A DNA stretch of 64,000 nt, from NCBI GenBank assembly GCA_903813345.2, contig CAIIXF020000010.1, positions 27,862,425 to 27,926,424 of the forward strand, written 5' to 3'. Positions 1 to 12,400 of this stretch are shown here, piece after piece. The translations under genes were made by a program, and so were the position numbers. The notes under the pieces were generated by a model. It saw only the letters and a list, made by a program, of their open reading frames with translations. It had not been told where the DNA came from and did no database searches. Each line of letters starts with the position of its first letter. Position 1 is the first letter of the stretch. The DNA comes from Owenia fusiformis (Eukaryota > Annelida > Polychaeta > Sabellida > Oweniidae).

Positions 1-277
1 GAAAATGTGATTTTTAGGTCGGGTAGATTCCCAATAGAGACCATGTTATACAATTATGAATAGTGAAGTATCTTGTATTGAACAGGTAATATTTTTTCTT
101 ACTTGACACAGTTTCAGTTGCATAATTGTCCAACTCAAAAATGTTATATAAAAATTGAAAATTGAAAAAAATTCACACATAGCTAGGCAAGGTGTGTCCG
201 AATCCAGCCAATCCGAACACAGTATTTCACATATAGAACAGTGTGTGAAATATCAATAACACATACAAGGTCACTAG
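1..277. other. unassigned AT-rich sequence
   Basis: No gene, RNA or repeat could be recognised here. It lies just downstream of the stop codon of the minus-strand open frame that ends at 278, and no clear AATAAA signal for that frame was seen. Confidence 0.4.
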
Positions 278-622
278 TTAAACAGCTGTCATGGTGATGA
301 ATGGACTTTTCACATTGGATTTGATGACTTGCCAGCTTGACCCTTGCAAAAAATAAATTTCATTGAAAATGTGTTCTTTTAGTGATTTCGTTCCTTTTTG
401 GATGATTTTGTAGAAAAAATGCAATGTGTGAGAAGAATCTAAGCCCAAGACCCAATGCATTGAAGCTGCTTCATTCCGGGCATTGTTTCCTAAACGTTGC
501 ATTCCCGCTGCACGGTCAGGCAAAGATTTGGAAACAACACCTTCATGGTATGATTCAGCAAACAATGCACTGAGTCCAGCGCTTAAATCCTTTAATAATA
601 TATTTTTCGCTTTTCTCGGAGA
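278..622 (-). CDS. possible coding exon or gene remnant, unknown protein
   Basis: I do not recognise this protein. The minus strand is open for about 115 codons, from just after a TAG at 623-625 to a TAA at 278-280. The translation is mixed and protein-like, with segments such as LFAESYHEGVVSKSLPDRAA and NNARNEAASMHWVLGLDSSH. The stretch looks richer in G+C than its surroundings and its codon use is not repetitive. No ATG lies near the 5' end (the first in-frame one is internal, at the GMQRLG segment) and no upstream exon was found. It would therefore have to be an internal or terminal exon entered through a splice acceptor, or the remains of a transposon or retrocopy. The TAG is followed directly by the open frame, which fits an AG acceptor but proves nothing. 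Chance remains possible at this length. Confidence 0.3.
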   Translation of the reverse strand, partial: SPRKAKNILLKDLSAGLSALFAESYHEGVVSKSLPDRAAGMQRLGNNARNEAASMHWVLGLDSSHTLHFFYKIIQKGTKSLKEHIFNEIYFLQGSSWQVIKSNVKSPFITMTAV

Positions 623-1401
623 CTATTTTTATGGGCTTTCAAGAAAATCTCATTATAGCCTATTTAAACTACATTTATTATCCCTAACATGAAGTGGGTC
701 TATCAATTTTTTTAATCTGACTAACTACTCTTGGGAATAGAACCTTGATGTGCCTAAGGACGCAGTGGATATGTTTAAAAGTTAATATAACCCAGGAGTT
801 ATTTTACGAGTAGTAATACGAAGATAACAAACTGAAAAAACATCACTTTTGATTACTTTACTCACAACATAACATTATCAGCTATATTCTGTAAATCTGA
901 ATTTTAGTTATCTTTCATTTTGTTTATATCAACTGATGTGCAGTATACTCTTCAAGACATTGCTATAGTTAGTGAAGGGATTCAATTTTATAAGGTTCTG
1001 AACTTGAAAATAATTTCCCATGAGGATCTGATGTTTGCAGGTCAAAGACATCGCTTATTAAAGGCGATTACACTCCATCGACTGGTGAGAAATTGTTACT
1101 ATAGATCTTGGGCGAACCAGAGTATATTAATACTAGTTTGGAATATTCTATTCACAATTTCAGTAAACAAACTAAAATATATATAGTAGGTCCTTTATGA
1201 AGATAACCTCGCTGTAGATCATAGCATGTTAATTTGATTATACAAGGTAAATTTTGATTGTGTATGTTCAATGAAATACACTTGATTAATAAATGATGGG
1301 AATAAGCTGATAAACAAGTCATTTTACAATCTGATATATTGAAATTTAGTCCAATATACGATAAATATTATATTTACACGTGACAGGATCCGGAGATTTG
1401 G
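623..1401. other. unassigned intergenic sequence
   Basis: AT-rich and non-repetitive to the eye. A plus-strand frame of 88 codons at 920-1186 has no ATG at its start and no recognisable motif, so it is not called. Confidence 0.4.
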
Positions 1402-1810
1402 TATTCTAGATACTCATCACATTCTTGATACTCATCACATTCTTGATACTCATCACATTCTGAATACTCATCACATTCTGGATACTCATCAAATTCTGGA
1501 TACGCATCACATTCTGGATACTTATCACATTCTGAATACTCATCACATTCTGGATACTCATCAAATTCTGGATACTCATCACATTCTGAATACTCATCAC
1601 ATTCTGGATACTCATCAAATTCTGGATACGCATCACATTCTGGATACTTATCACATTCTGGATACTCATCACATTCAGGATACTCATCACATTCTGGATA
1701 TCATATTCTGGATACTCATCATATTCTGAATACTCATCACATTCTGGATACTCATCACATTCTGAATACTCATCACATTCTGGATACTCATCATATTCTG
1801 GATACTCATT
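1402..1810. repeat. 18-bp minisatellite, about 22-23 copies
   Basis: The unit is GATACTCATCACATTCTG with scattered substitutions (CATTCTGAATA, CAAATTCTGG, GCATCAC). Because 18 is divisible by three, the minus strand reads as a hexapeptide repeat (DEYPEC, then IQNVMS in a second frame). One unit near 1691-1704 is 14 bp instead of 18. That 4-bp loss shifts the reading frame and explains why the long antisense frame changes from one hexapeptide to another midway. Confidence 0.9.
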
Positions 1811-3517
1811 ACAATTAACTATCTTTCTAACACTGACAATAGGGAACGTTCCAGTAACTTTTAACGCTTTATGCAATACTTCGAATTTGTAGAAAGGTTT
1901 CAAAACATTTTTTCAGTGTTGTTGATGTTTACAGCGAATGCATGCATTTTGATTTTTTATCTTAAAATTATAATCTATTTCTAAAGATTTCATATATTTG
2001 AGAAATACTTCGACCACATAATACGCTTGTAACTACGTGACTGTGGGGTTCTCTTGATAGCGGTGTTGCACTATATTTCATTCAAAGTGATCTACACTTT
2101 TCTTTGTAAATAGATGTCTCGCTTCATCGTTCGTATATTAAAGTACCTTGATCACAAACTGTTCGAATTCAGAGATTTATCTTGTATTTTATAATTATAT
2201 CTTCGTCATCATGACAAGAACAATATTATCGATCTTTGATATTTTGACAAGCCATATACGTTCTAGTGTAGTTATGTATATAAATATATCAGTTTCATAA
2301 TGCATATCTTATGATACATATCTTATGATACACTCATTTGTTCAAAGAAAGGAGGAGTGTGATTTTAACATATTCAATTAGAAACATTTAATTTTTTTTA
2401 ACTTTTTCAGAATGTGTACATGAATTTGTAGTTGTAAATGTTGACATCGGAAAGTTCAAATAAAACATTATGTAACATTTATTTTTTTCAACAAAACATC
2501 TGACAATTTGAGGAAAGATATTAAGTAAATACGATAATAAATCAGCAGGAATTCCTCGTATAACGGTACTTAATATCATAATTGACTTACTCAGTGGGTT
2601 TATTTTAGTGTTATTTTATTCATTATTGAAATAGAAATTGCTGTTATTGTTGATGTGATTCTCTACCTTATTTACTTGAAGAGAAAAAAATGTTTGGAAT
2701 TTGAGTATGATCCCGGCGATCAATTAAAGGTATGTTAGATCGAGAGACCCTAATGGACAAATTCAAGCTCTTGCTCATCGGTATTCAAAAATATAAGAAC
2801 GAACTGACATTCCATGCATTTTATATTATTGAACGTGATGAATAAGATAAATCAGGCTAAAAAGGCTCGTTTTGTTTAAAATTGTCAAGATGATATCCGT
2901 TAGCGATCTAGTCACTTAATGAGACAATGCATTAATGAGTACCATGTACTATGTATTGACTGTGCGGTAGCTTCACACGAAGAAGATAATATTATTGGAA
3001 GTTGTATTTAAATTAATGCAGTAAAGTGCACACGCCAGTATTTAGAGTTATTTATGATTTAATTACACCTTTCTTCTTTTCAATGCATGGCCATGGTTTA
3101 AACGTGCCTGGTAATCAAGGATAAGGTATGTCTACTTTTCATTCTAGTATATACTTAAGAAATTGATTTTAATATCCAATTGACTAAATTAAACACCATG
3201 GGGAACACTGATATAATTTCTCTATAGCGAAATCTTAGCAATCATAAATCAATCAACTCAAAAATAATGCCATAAGCCAAGAACGTTCTGTATATCTTGT
3301 ATGTGCCTCATACATAGTCTAGTTGACTGTGCAAAAAACGGTCACATTCTTCGGTGGCCATATGAAAAAGATTTGTAGTTTTTAAACGTATGGGCTCGTG
3401 CTAGATCAAGATTATGTGCTCGGATGTGCTAAGTTAAACCTTGCATTCAGCTTTCATATGCAGATGGTACAAGTATTTCCGAGCGAGATGTTAAGAAATA
3501 ATGACTGAAATATTTTA
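1811..3517. other. unassigned intergenic sequence
   Basis: Nothing assignable. A short direct repeat (ATCTTATGATACA twice) occurs near 2306-2332. The only frames are short and motif-free. Confidence 0.4.
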
Positions 3518-3947
3518 ACGTAGAATTCACGCGTTACTAACTTCTACCGTTAATTTGAATTTTTGACCTACCAGATGCTTAAAAATCAAGGATTGCAAGT
3601 CTCATACTGCACCATTTTCCTTCAAACTTATACCATTAAAAGCAAAATAAAATTGCTTTTCTGTCGGTGCATTACTTTATTGTAAAGAGTCCCTCGTTCT
3701 AGCAGCGTTTTGGTCCCCAGCTGTTAGAAGGCCTTCTTACGACTGGGGACCAAAGTGCCGCTGGAAGTAGGGACTCTGTTTAAGAGAATAATGTACCATC
3801 AGAAAGGGATTTTTGTTATGCTTTGAATGGAACAAGTTTGAAGAAAAACGGTGCAGTATGAGACCCGTAATCCTTGATTTTCAAACATCTGGTAGGTCGA
3901 AAATTCAAATTAACGGTCGAAGTTAGGACCGCGTGAGAATTGTACGT
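3518..3947. mobile_element. foldback (hairpin) element, about 430 bp
   Basis: The two halves are near-perfect reverse complements of each other. The palindrome is centred on AGAAGGCCTTCT at 3726-3737, which is flanked by matching GGTCCCCAG and CTGGGGACC blocks. The arms, about 200 bp each, run through CTACCAGATG / CATCTGGTAG and GCACCATTTT / AAACGGTGCA out to ACGTAGAATTCACGCG on the left and CGCGTGAGAATTGTACGT on the right. There is almost no spacer and no open frame. This is the architecture of a foldback or long-TIR MITE. No target-site duplication was identified, so the superfamily is unknown. Arm differences are mostly scattered substitutions, which suggests moderate age. Confidence 0.85.
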
Positions 3948-5362
3948 GCCACCTATTGCGTTGTAACCGATCTATATTGCCTAAGACATTTTTTCCAAAA
4001 TAGTCCAATTCCATATATTCATTCATGCTCCTAAACTCTACTTACAGTAAGAGACAATACCAATCGGAATAACTAACTCGAGTCTCTAGCCAATACTTGG
4101 CTAGAGGGGATTTCATCTGAATACTGTGGACTCTATTTAAAAAAAGCTGGCCGTGGTGTCATAAATTTATTAAATATTTAAAAAATCGCCAGATAAATAA
4201 ATCTTTAATCAAACCGGACCCGGCTCGGCTCCTTGATGAGATATGACATGATTTCATCAGGATTTCGTCTAAAATTAAAACAAGATGGCTCCAAGAAAAA
4301 TGGCGATATTCGAAAACTGGACGAAACGTCGTTAACGTCTGACATTAGTAACTGGCTGTAAATTCTAAGTTAGCGATCCAGAAGATGTGAACTAATACAC
4401 TGATCACTTTATGTGTGTTTTGGAATTTTTGGTGAGGTAATAAGACCAAAACTCGAAATTCAAATTGTGATGTGGAAAAATGGCGGACATATGATTTCAA
4501 ATTTTATGATTACGACATGACCAGTTGTTCATGTAGGAATATATCTGTTCTGGAAGGCCACGATACAGTGGCCTTAGAAGAAGGTAAATGTAACCCAGCT
4601 CTTGTACACAGATGTACTTTTATTCTATTGTTTCATATGAACAATTTATTATTTCACTGATTTCTAAATTCAAACTGTTTTTATCAATGTACATCTACCA
4701 ATTTAATAACAGATTAAAAATCTGTCAGTATTGCACGCACATTTGTTGTCAAAAACATCAGGTACATGTTATCAGACAATGTTTTGACAGGCAAAATGAT
4801 GAATGATAAAGTAAAATTAAAATTGGATATATCATTCGTGTCAAACGAGTGGCATATTAAACGGGTGCATTAATTGAACTGACACTGGATTAAAAACATT
4901 CTTTGTTTACAAGTTACCTGTCTTCGAAAGATTACACGACCTTTGTGATCTATCTATCTTCATCATATAAGCTATTCATCTTACTACTATTATATCACGT
5001 AACGTAATGATATTTTCAATAAAGCGTTCGAGGTTCTGGAAAATAACATAGTCTTTCTTTGAGAATTATTGTTTTGGATTGAAATTGCATCTTGACTTAT
5101 TAATTGATGAAATCGATGATTACTTTTGCGTAATCCTAGTCAATGTGCAGTACTATTTGATCTTGTTGATTTCAATGCAAAATTAACATCTGTACGTGAG
5201 ACAAGAATGATGACATACGCTTAGATTATAGACATAACACGTCAATTAACCTTTTAATTACGTTTCATGTTTTAAGTCAGTTGTATGTTTGAATGACAGA
5301 TGACGTGATTGTTTATCCTATCAAACAAGGAATATCAAAATAAGACAAAAGTGATTTTTAAT
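3948..5362. other. unassigned intergenic sequence
   Basis: No repeat or gene recognised. Short frames at 4472-4660 and 4612-4806 have no motifs and overlap in different frames. Confidence 0.4.
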
Positions 5363-5940
5363 ATACAGGGTGACACAAAACATTAACCCAATAAGTTGAA
5401 CCTATTTCTCTAAATTATTCTGGTAGGCTGAATGTCAATGCGTGAAACACTGGTATGCATGAATAACATTTACTACCCTGCGCGCAGAGTTTAGCCTATA
5501 AACTACTGAAGATGAAACTCTCTTTTGGGAAGCGAAGTCAAACGAATGCAAAGGGTAAACATTTACGACTTTTGCAGAAATGGCGTTTGGTGTCTTGGCA
5601 TAGCATTGCGTAAAGTCGGGCAAAATGTTTCAAAATGCATTCTTCTGAATTTGGAATTTCTGCCACTTTCGTTTGTTATTTTTAAAGTATGTTGAGTTGA
5701 CTTGATATCTGAAAATGTTGACGAAACAGATTTCTTGACTCGCAATTTTGAACGATTTGAGGTGAGAACATGCCTCAACTGAGAACAGAACCCCACGGTT
5801 GTTGATGTTTTTTTTTTTTTTTTTTTTTTTTTTTATTAAAATTGCTCGTAGTAGCATGGGGAAATTCACGAAGATTTCAAAATAATTAATAAAAAATGTT
5901 ATTTCAATATTAGAGGATTATGTTCATTGAATCACCCTGT
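5363..5940. mobile_element. mariner-like non-autonomous element with a poly-T tract
   Basis: The left end reads TACAGGGTGACACAA and the right end, reverse-complemented, reads CACAGGGTGATTCAA. Each is flanked outside by TA, the expected target-site duplication of Tc1/mariner elements. Ends of the CAGGGTG type recur in this window. The interior is about 550 bp and holds no transposase, only short overlapping minus-strand frames. A run of 27 T residues sits at 5808-5834 inside the element. The pairing of these two ends is an inference from their matching sequence and the TA flanks. Confidence 0.65.
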
Positions 5941-8020
5941 GTATTAATGATTTGCGAAATATGATTTACATGTCATAATATGATATGTCCTTTCATGGTA
6001 TGATATGTTCTGTCATAATATGATATTGTCGAGACACTTTTATTTGGTTGTGTTGATCTCCTTCGGTGTTTTTTTGTTTTTCTGGTGTCTTGTTCTGATT
6101 CTGAGTCTTATGATGTATCGTTCTTGTTGCAAGTAGTCACGTATTTACATTGACATGTTGATCATGAACATTATATATCAAATTCAAAATTCAAGCAAAT
6201 CAAAAAGAATTTGAGTGTTGGAAATTGCTCGTAGTTTGTTCATGTGAAATGTCATGATGATTCAATAAAGGGAAAGTATTTAAAACAAGTTTTGAAGTTT
6301 GTGACTAATTAGTGTGTGGGGTACTAAACATACACTGTTTTTTTTATACTATTTAAAGAGTAAATCATGATTCATTATTCGCAAATCTTGGCAAGGTGTG
6401 CAATGTATAAGTTACATATCTGTTATTCAACACATCAGTTGCATGGTGGATATGTGAAGGTTAATACGCTTGCCCTTAAATTAACCAATACACTAGATTA
6501 CATATTTTATGGATTTTTATGGAAACGGAAATATTCTTCAACTTCAAAGTACCTGAAATAGTTTATTGCATTTTAATCGTTGTACTGAAGTAGAGAACAT
6601 AGTCATCCGGAAGTGCTTATGGACTAGACCTAGAAGGAAAACCATGTATAGTATTGGGATTGGGTAAAGAAATTTCAGAAGAGTCGAAGTGACTTGTAAT
6701 ACTCAAGGTCATACATTCACAGCTATATAGACTGGTATCGCATTTTACTAGGTATAAAATGCAAGACGGAATTTGATGTAGGTAAAACAGTATTATTTGT
6801 TATAAGACGTCTTGAAAATTGGAGACTAAAGGCTGTGTTTATGCGCAATATCAACAGTAGATAACTTTGTATCATTTTGTTTCACTTTCATATCGGGGAA
6901 TCGATATCTTTCATCTTTAATAGATTATGTGTCTTCTAGTTCTTCTAAGACAAGAATATCGACATGATAAGTGAGTACCAACCTCTCTTTGATTAATGAC
7001 TATACACAATGTATGGCTGTAGGCTAATGTCAAGATAATGACAAATGATGACCTAAATACATTTATTTTGATGATAAGTTCAAAGAACTGATAAACTGAT
7101 GGGTCTCTCTTCATGATACAAAAACAAAGACTATTATTTTCAAAGCCGAAGCTTTTCAAAGGTCTTAGCTAAAAATAGTATTATCGTATTCGGCTGAGGC
7201 TCATTTATTTGTAAGGACAAATCGGACGACACGCTAATCTAAATAACAGGAGTGTAATGATACAGAACCTCTGATTGTCGAGAGTATGTACTACTTAAAG
7301 AAGATGCTCTTTCTAAGGTACTTGACAACGAGGATTCTTGAATTGAAGATATTTGAGATGTTTGTATATCGTTGAGATTACCGAGATGTTCTTTACATAA
7401 GATTTGAGCCGAATCGTTGGTGAAAGCCCTTAAGAGATCACATTGCGCATTGATTGATAACTGAGCACCTGAGCAAAATTACGGACTACTTTTATCTACA
7501 ATCTCTTCCTACGCTGGGTTATTTACTCAAACTAAAGATAAATATGATTTATTGTCGGTCAGATCATTAATATCAATTCAAGTAGTCTTATTGTCGCCTT
7601 GTTATAAACCATTGATGAGATGCAGGTTTGCCTCGTATTATGCCACAGCATGGTGAACTCAACCATCCCGTTACATGATTTATGAGTGAATTTGTACTTT
7701 GAACGACAAGTAACTTGAAACATCAGTTTTGTCATTTGAGATTTTAAAACTGCAGTTTTGAATTACCCTTTATCTTAGTTATATTTTGATTGGTAAAATA
7801 GATTATACTTTATTGAGAAACAGAGTAATTACTTGCTTTTAGAGTAAGTGTACAATTAGTCTTGGTGTGTTCATTGTACAATTGTCGGTCTCCAGGGAAA
7901 CACACAAGAAAGAAGAAAACAAAGTTATTGTCTGATTCCATCGCATGAATATCAAATTTAAGATACCAGCTGTGACTAATGAAAGGGTCAACGTAATCTC
8001 GTTCTCCTCTTTTCAGACGT
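5941..8020. other. unassigned intergenic sequence with a small direct repeat
   Basis: Three imperfect copies of a roughly 25-bp motif (CATAATATGATATG and variants) lie at 5970-6028. The rest shows no repeat or gene. The frames at 6367-6561 and 6917-7159 carry no motif. Confidence 0.4.
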
Positions 8021-8110
8021 CCTCCTCCCTCCTCCTTTCTCATCCTCCCTCCTCCTTTCTCCTCCTTTCTCCTCCTCCCTCCTCCTTTCTCCTCCTCCCT
8101 CCTCCTCCTC
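8021..8110. repeat. CCT/CTT polypyrimidine microsatellite
   Basis: This is an unbroken pyrimidine strand (apart from one A at 8042) built of CTCCTCCCTCCTCCTTTCT-like units. Polypurine-polypyrimidine tracts of this kind can form triplexes. The low-complexity frames read through it on both strands are by-products of the repeat. Confidence 0.85.
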
Positions 8111-9368
8111 ATTTTCTCATTTCTCGTGAAATCAGCGTCAATACTACTACTTCACCCAATATTGGAGTTAGGTCTACCTGAGTTCATTTTGGTATTCTTT
8201 TCCTAACAAGCAATCTGCGATGACGATTAAACACAGTTTCTTAGATTAGAAACCAGAATTCGATGTTTATTTTGTCTTGAGTAATTGACTTGCATAAACG
8301 AACAAACAGTCTTCCCAATGCATTCCAAATGAATCTAAAAGGGTGAGTAGGAATTGATAGTTAAACATGTTGAAATAATTGTGGTCTAATAAAATAGTAG
8401 TTTCCATACTGATGGACCAATGATCAGGTTCACATGTTTCGGATAAATGTAAGATAGAGCTTAAGGTAGGATAAGGTGCAAACAGACACGCGAAATTTAC
8501 AAACATCTGGGTAGTATTTCGGAGCATTCATTTCATGAAATATATTTTCTATGAAAGTCAAATGATGGTGATTTCTTTTATTAATACCTTCCGGGTGGAA
8601 TTGTAATACATCATGTATACATTTAGGATATTGTCTATTAGATGTTTGCAATCTACTCTTTCCTTACATCATACACTTATTGCACACGATTCTTGTATTT
8701 AGGTAAATATACAGGTACCCTTGATTTAACAGAGTCCGATTTCAATGTGTTCTTAAATTTTAACGAAATACCTCTTAGGAAAAATACGGCTAACAGTGTG
8801 ACACAAATTGCAATGACACAATACAGATGATTTCCTAAAGTGACATAGTCCTGCAATAATTTCTAATGTGACATTTTTGTGCAGTCACTTCATATTGTGA
8901 CATCATTTTGCAATTTCTATGTAATATTTGTAACTACAATCATTCTTTTACTTTAATCTACATCTCCATCACATAATAGTGCAATGTAATTACAGCGACG
9001 ATTTTCCCGAAACCAATCAAAAGTGTCCAAATATTTATTTCATCAGAAGTCAAACTAATAAATGGTACGTTCACGACCCTTCATGGCGGTTTTGATAAAT
9101 AATTTGAATTGATGTTTGGTCTTATATACAATAACAGTGTTTGCAATGATATGATATCTTTGCTTTCCGAGTTTCATAGAGTTTCATTAGCTACTTTGTT
9201 TACTCAGTCAATGGAATTATCTGGAGGAGATATCAAGGTGAATTTGAAGCAAAACTAAGACTTCGTAAGTCAAGTTGTCCATGAGTAGGAATGTATACAA
9301 TTTTTGTGAAATGATAGCTATATCCGCTGATTTTGTATATGTTAGTTAAGATGTAGGCGTAAATTTAC
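8111..9368. other. unassigned intergenic sequence
   Basis: Nothing recognised. Short frames on both strands overlap each other and have no motif. Confidence 0.4.
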
Positions 9369-9460
9369 TATTAGGACACCCTGTACATGTAAAAATAAAT
9401 ACGTTATGACAAATATTAACATCAATTGAAGTGGAAAGGTATACAGGGTGATCATTAAGG
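9369..9460. mobile_element. two mariner-type termini in outward order (fragments)
   Basis: GGACACCCTGTA occurs at about 9371-9382 and ATACAGGGTGAT at about 9441-9452. They are in the order right-end then left-end, so they would terminate two different elements rather than bound one. The partner ends were not found. They match the CAGGGTG-type ends at 5363 and 57606. I take them as decayed fragments. Confidence 0.35.
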
Positions 9461-12400
9461 TCTGGGAATTGGTCTGCCATTTCAAGATTTCTCAACTATT
9501 TGAGTTGAGATTTTCAGCAGGATGTACATTGTATAATTCTGAATTGTCAAGCACTGTTTCATATACATATCACTTGTACAATTTATTTTATTGTAATTAT
9601 AAAAAAGTAAAAGTGGTCTGCTCAAATTTTGACTGATGTTAATCTGAATGTTTCCTGCAAAACATATTCATCTTGCCTGGATTGTTGCTTCAAACTACTT
9701 GTACTAGAGGCAGAACAGTACTCTTGAGATCATTTATTCAGAAGTATTCTTCATTGCTGGGAGGATCATTTCATTTATAATTGTTTCCATTAGCCTAGAC
9801 GCGCACATCTTGCCTGATCAAGCTTCGGACCTTTCCGATAGAACGCAGTGATTAGGCGTGGGAACCGACGATGGGACGCGCATGCGTTGGTGACAAACAT
9901 TGTAGTCCATAAAGACGCTTTACAGTCCGTCCTCCCTTTGGTATCCCTTGAAGATTTGCTCAATCTGTCGAAGTCTTTTATTGGTCTAATAATTCTTCCT
10001 GTGGTGAATATTATTTATGAAGCTGTAGTGTTCTCGGTACTTGCGCTCTTTGAAAGGCAAAAGTTAAGAGAAACACAACTAAGTAGGTTTGTTGTTGGCT
10101 ATATAATATGATGACGTAATTTTATTATAAATTACATAATGTTACATAACAATACTTTTGCCGATAGGGCTAACAACCAGAATATTATATGGTTAATATG
10201 GGGCATTAACAACTTGTGTGAACCCCGATTTTCCAAGAGTAGTATGGGCAGTTTGGGGAGTGGGAGGGAGCGAGCATAGTCATAATGGAAGATAACTCCC
10301 CGCTATTTTGAGTCATGTATTTAGGCTTTTTCGATCAATAAGTCAACCCATCAAGATTCAATTACGAGATACCGTTCTTCAATGATACTTTAAGCTTCAC
10401 GCCGGGTCGGTGTAGTCGTCTTCATTTAGGATAAATGAGTCTTGTTGATTAGGCATAATTGGTCGTAATCAAGGGAATGTAAATTAACAGTTCCTTATTC
10501 ATTCTCCACTTCATATCGGAGCAAGAGATAGTGGCCATGGATATTACATATATCTAACAGGCCCCGCAGATGCATCTCGATTCATAATACTTCGAGAGGT
10601 TCGTCCCCGGGGTTCGTCCCAATATGAAAGATCCACTCAACAATGATGATTTTGATGAGAAGGAAACACTAGTCAATGGTTATGGTCATTCTGATACTCA
10701 TAGCATCTTTCTGTTTCACTTGATACATGCAGGGCCGAGGAGATTTGAGATGACATGGTTTATCATGATGGGTTATGGTTTCAACTGGATACAGTTCAGA
10801 GGTGCATATTTTGTCTAGTTCATGCTCGTGTTGATTCTGAACATACATGTATAATAGTTTCAACAAACATCTCAAAGCAGTAGGTATTTCAAGTATTAGT
10901 TTTAGGGTGACGTTGTTTACCAGATTGAAAATGAAAAAGATAAAAAATACATTTATTGGTATCTTATTAACTCATATGACATGGAAAAACACATAATGCC
11001 TCTCCAACAAACAAAACATCAGGTTTAAGCAAATATTGCCTTAACGATCAATGCAGAATACACGATAATAGTTAGCACTCATATGATTTCATTTCAAATC
11101 ATTTCATTCAATCGAGTCAGTCAATAATGGTCAATAATGTGTTTTGAGATAGTAAGATTACGTCCAAGACTACTATTTGAAGTTGAAACTTTGAACCAGA
11201 AACGCACAGCAAATTGAATAACCACTCGTCTTTTTATTTTTTCTAGGGATAATTTCATGTAAGGGTAACACTTACCAGCACACGGAAATCTATATATTTA
11301 TACAAAAGTATAAGCAATCTCAACAAAGCAAAAGTCACTACTCTGCGCAAGTCTCTAATTGCAATAGTTCAATCCGAAGACAACGTTGCCTTGAATCGCA
11401 AGAATTGTAACATTATACCTTTCACATCGTGATTGGAGGCCGTGGTGAAGTCAGTACCAGAGTACGGTGAGTGAGATTACTTATACTATAAGTACGCTAT
11501 TGGTACACATTTGAAATCGCCAATATAATTAAGACGTCTATAAAGATCTCGGTCTTCGTTTAACATTTATTTCGACATAATTTATAATAATTTTTATATA
11601 TCCTTCTTGCTATTATATAAGGCAATTATTCGAACTGAATTTTATGAAATATCCTCTATGGTTATTCAATTCACAGCCCTTCGAAATAGCTCTCAATTGA
11701 ATAAAAACACCCTAAAAGGCGTGTTCAACGTTTCAACGAGGAACGAAACGAAATATCCATGTAGTATGTAAAAGTATATATCTTTTTAACTGTTCCATCA
11801 ATGTTTATGATATTTTCAGGATAATGCCCTATTTCATGGATCATCAAGTCTATGCATAAATATTTACAAATAACGAACAGCGTATGACGTCACAATAGCT
11901 ATTGTCGCAATCGTAATTGTGAGTGACTCGTGTTCAACTCTGACTTATTCAGCCTGCGTATGGTACTTAAATGTAGATTTTGTGAGTTATATAGCAGTTT
12001 GTCATACAGTTGTTATATTGTTAGATCCGGAAGAGTTTCACGAACATACTGAAACTATATTTATCAGTGATTCAGATGTAAACGTATCAGCCACGATGGA
12101 TTTTGTACGAATATTAGGAGTGAAGCCTCGTCAAAATTACGTTATTTTTTACCACGGTAGATATGTTCTAAACCATCTAAGTCTTTTAAATTGCAATGGA
12201 TCATCTCAAATTCTTATGGTCAACAATAAAGAAGATGTTTGTTCTACAAAAAAGTATATTTGATGACCTGGTGGACATATAAACCTCGTAAATTCTATAA
12301 AATATTGAAAAATGTCCAAGTGAAGCCTCCGTGATAAAAATCCCCGTTAAAATCAATTGGGCATTTTCAATCTATGCGAGTGTGAATATTTTAATATTTT

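Noticed and set aside
1406-1903. 165-codon minus-strand frame with DEYPEC/IQNVMS repeats as a repeat protein
   Set aside because: It is the translation of the 18-bp minisatellite. A 4-bp deletion changes the peptide midway and no non-repeat coding context surrounds it.
7810-8181. Arg/Glu-rich and Ser/Pro-rich frames on the two strands
   Set aside because: Generated by the polypyrimidine microsatellite at 8021-8110.
9848-10111. 87-codon plus-strand frame
   Set aside because: Opens at a non-ATG codon and has no recognisable domain.
11919-12263. 114-codon plus-strand frame
   Set aside because: Opens at GTG, no motif, and the portion after the first ATG is short. Chance length is plausible in 64 kb.
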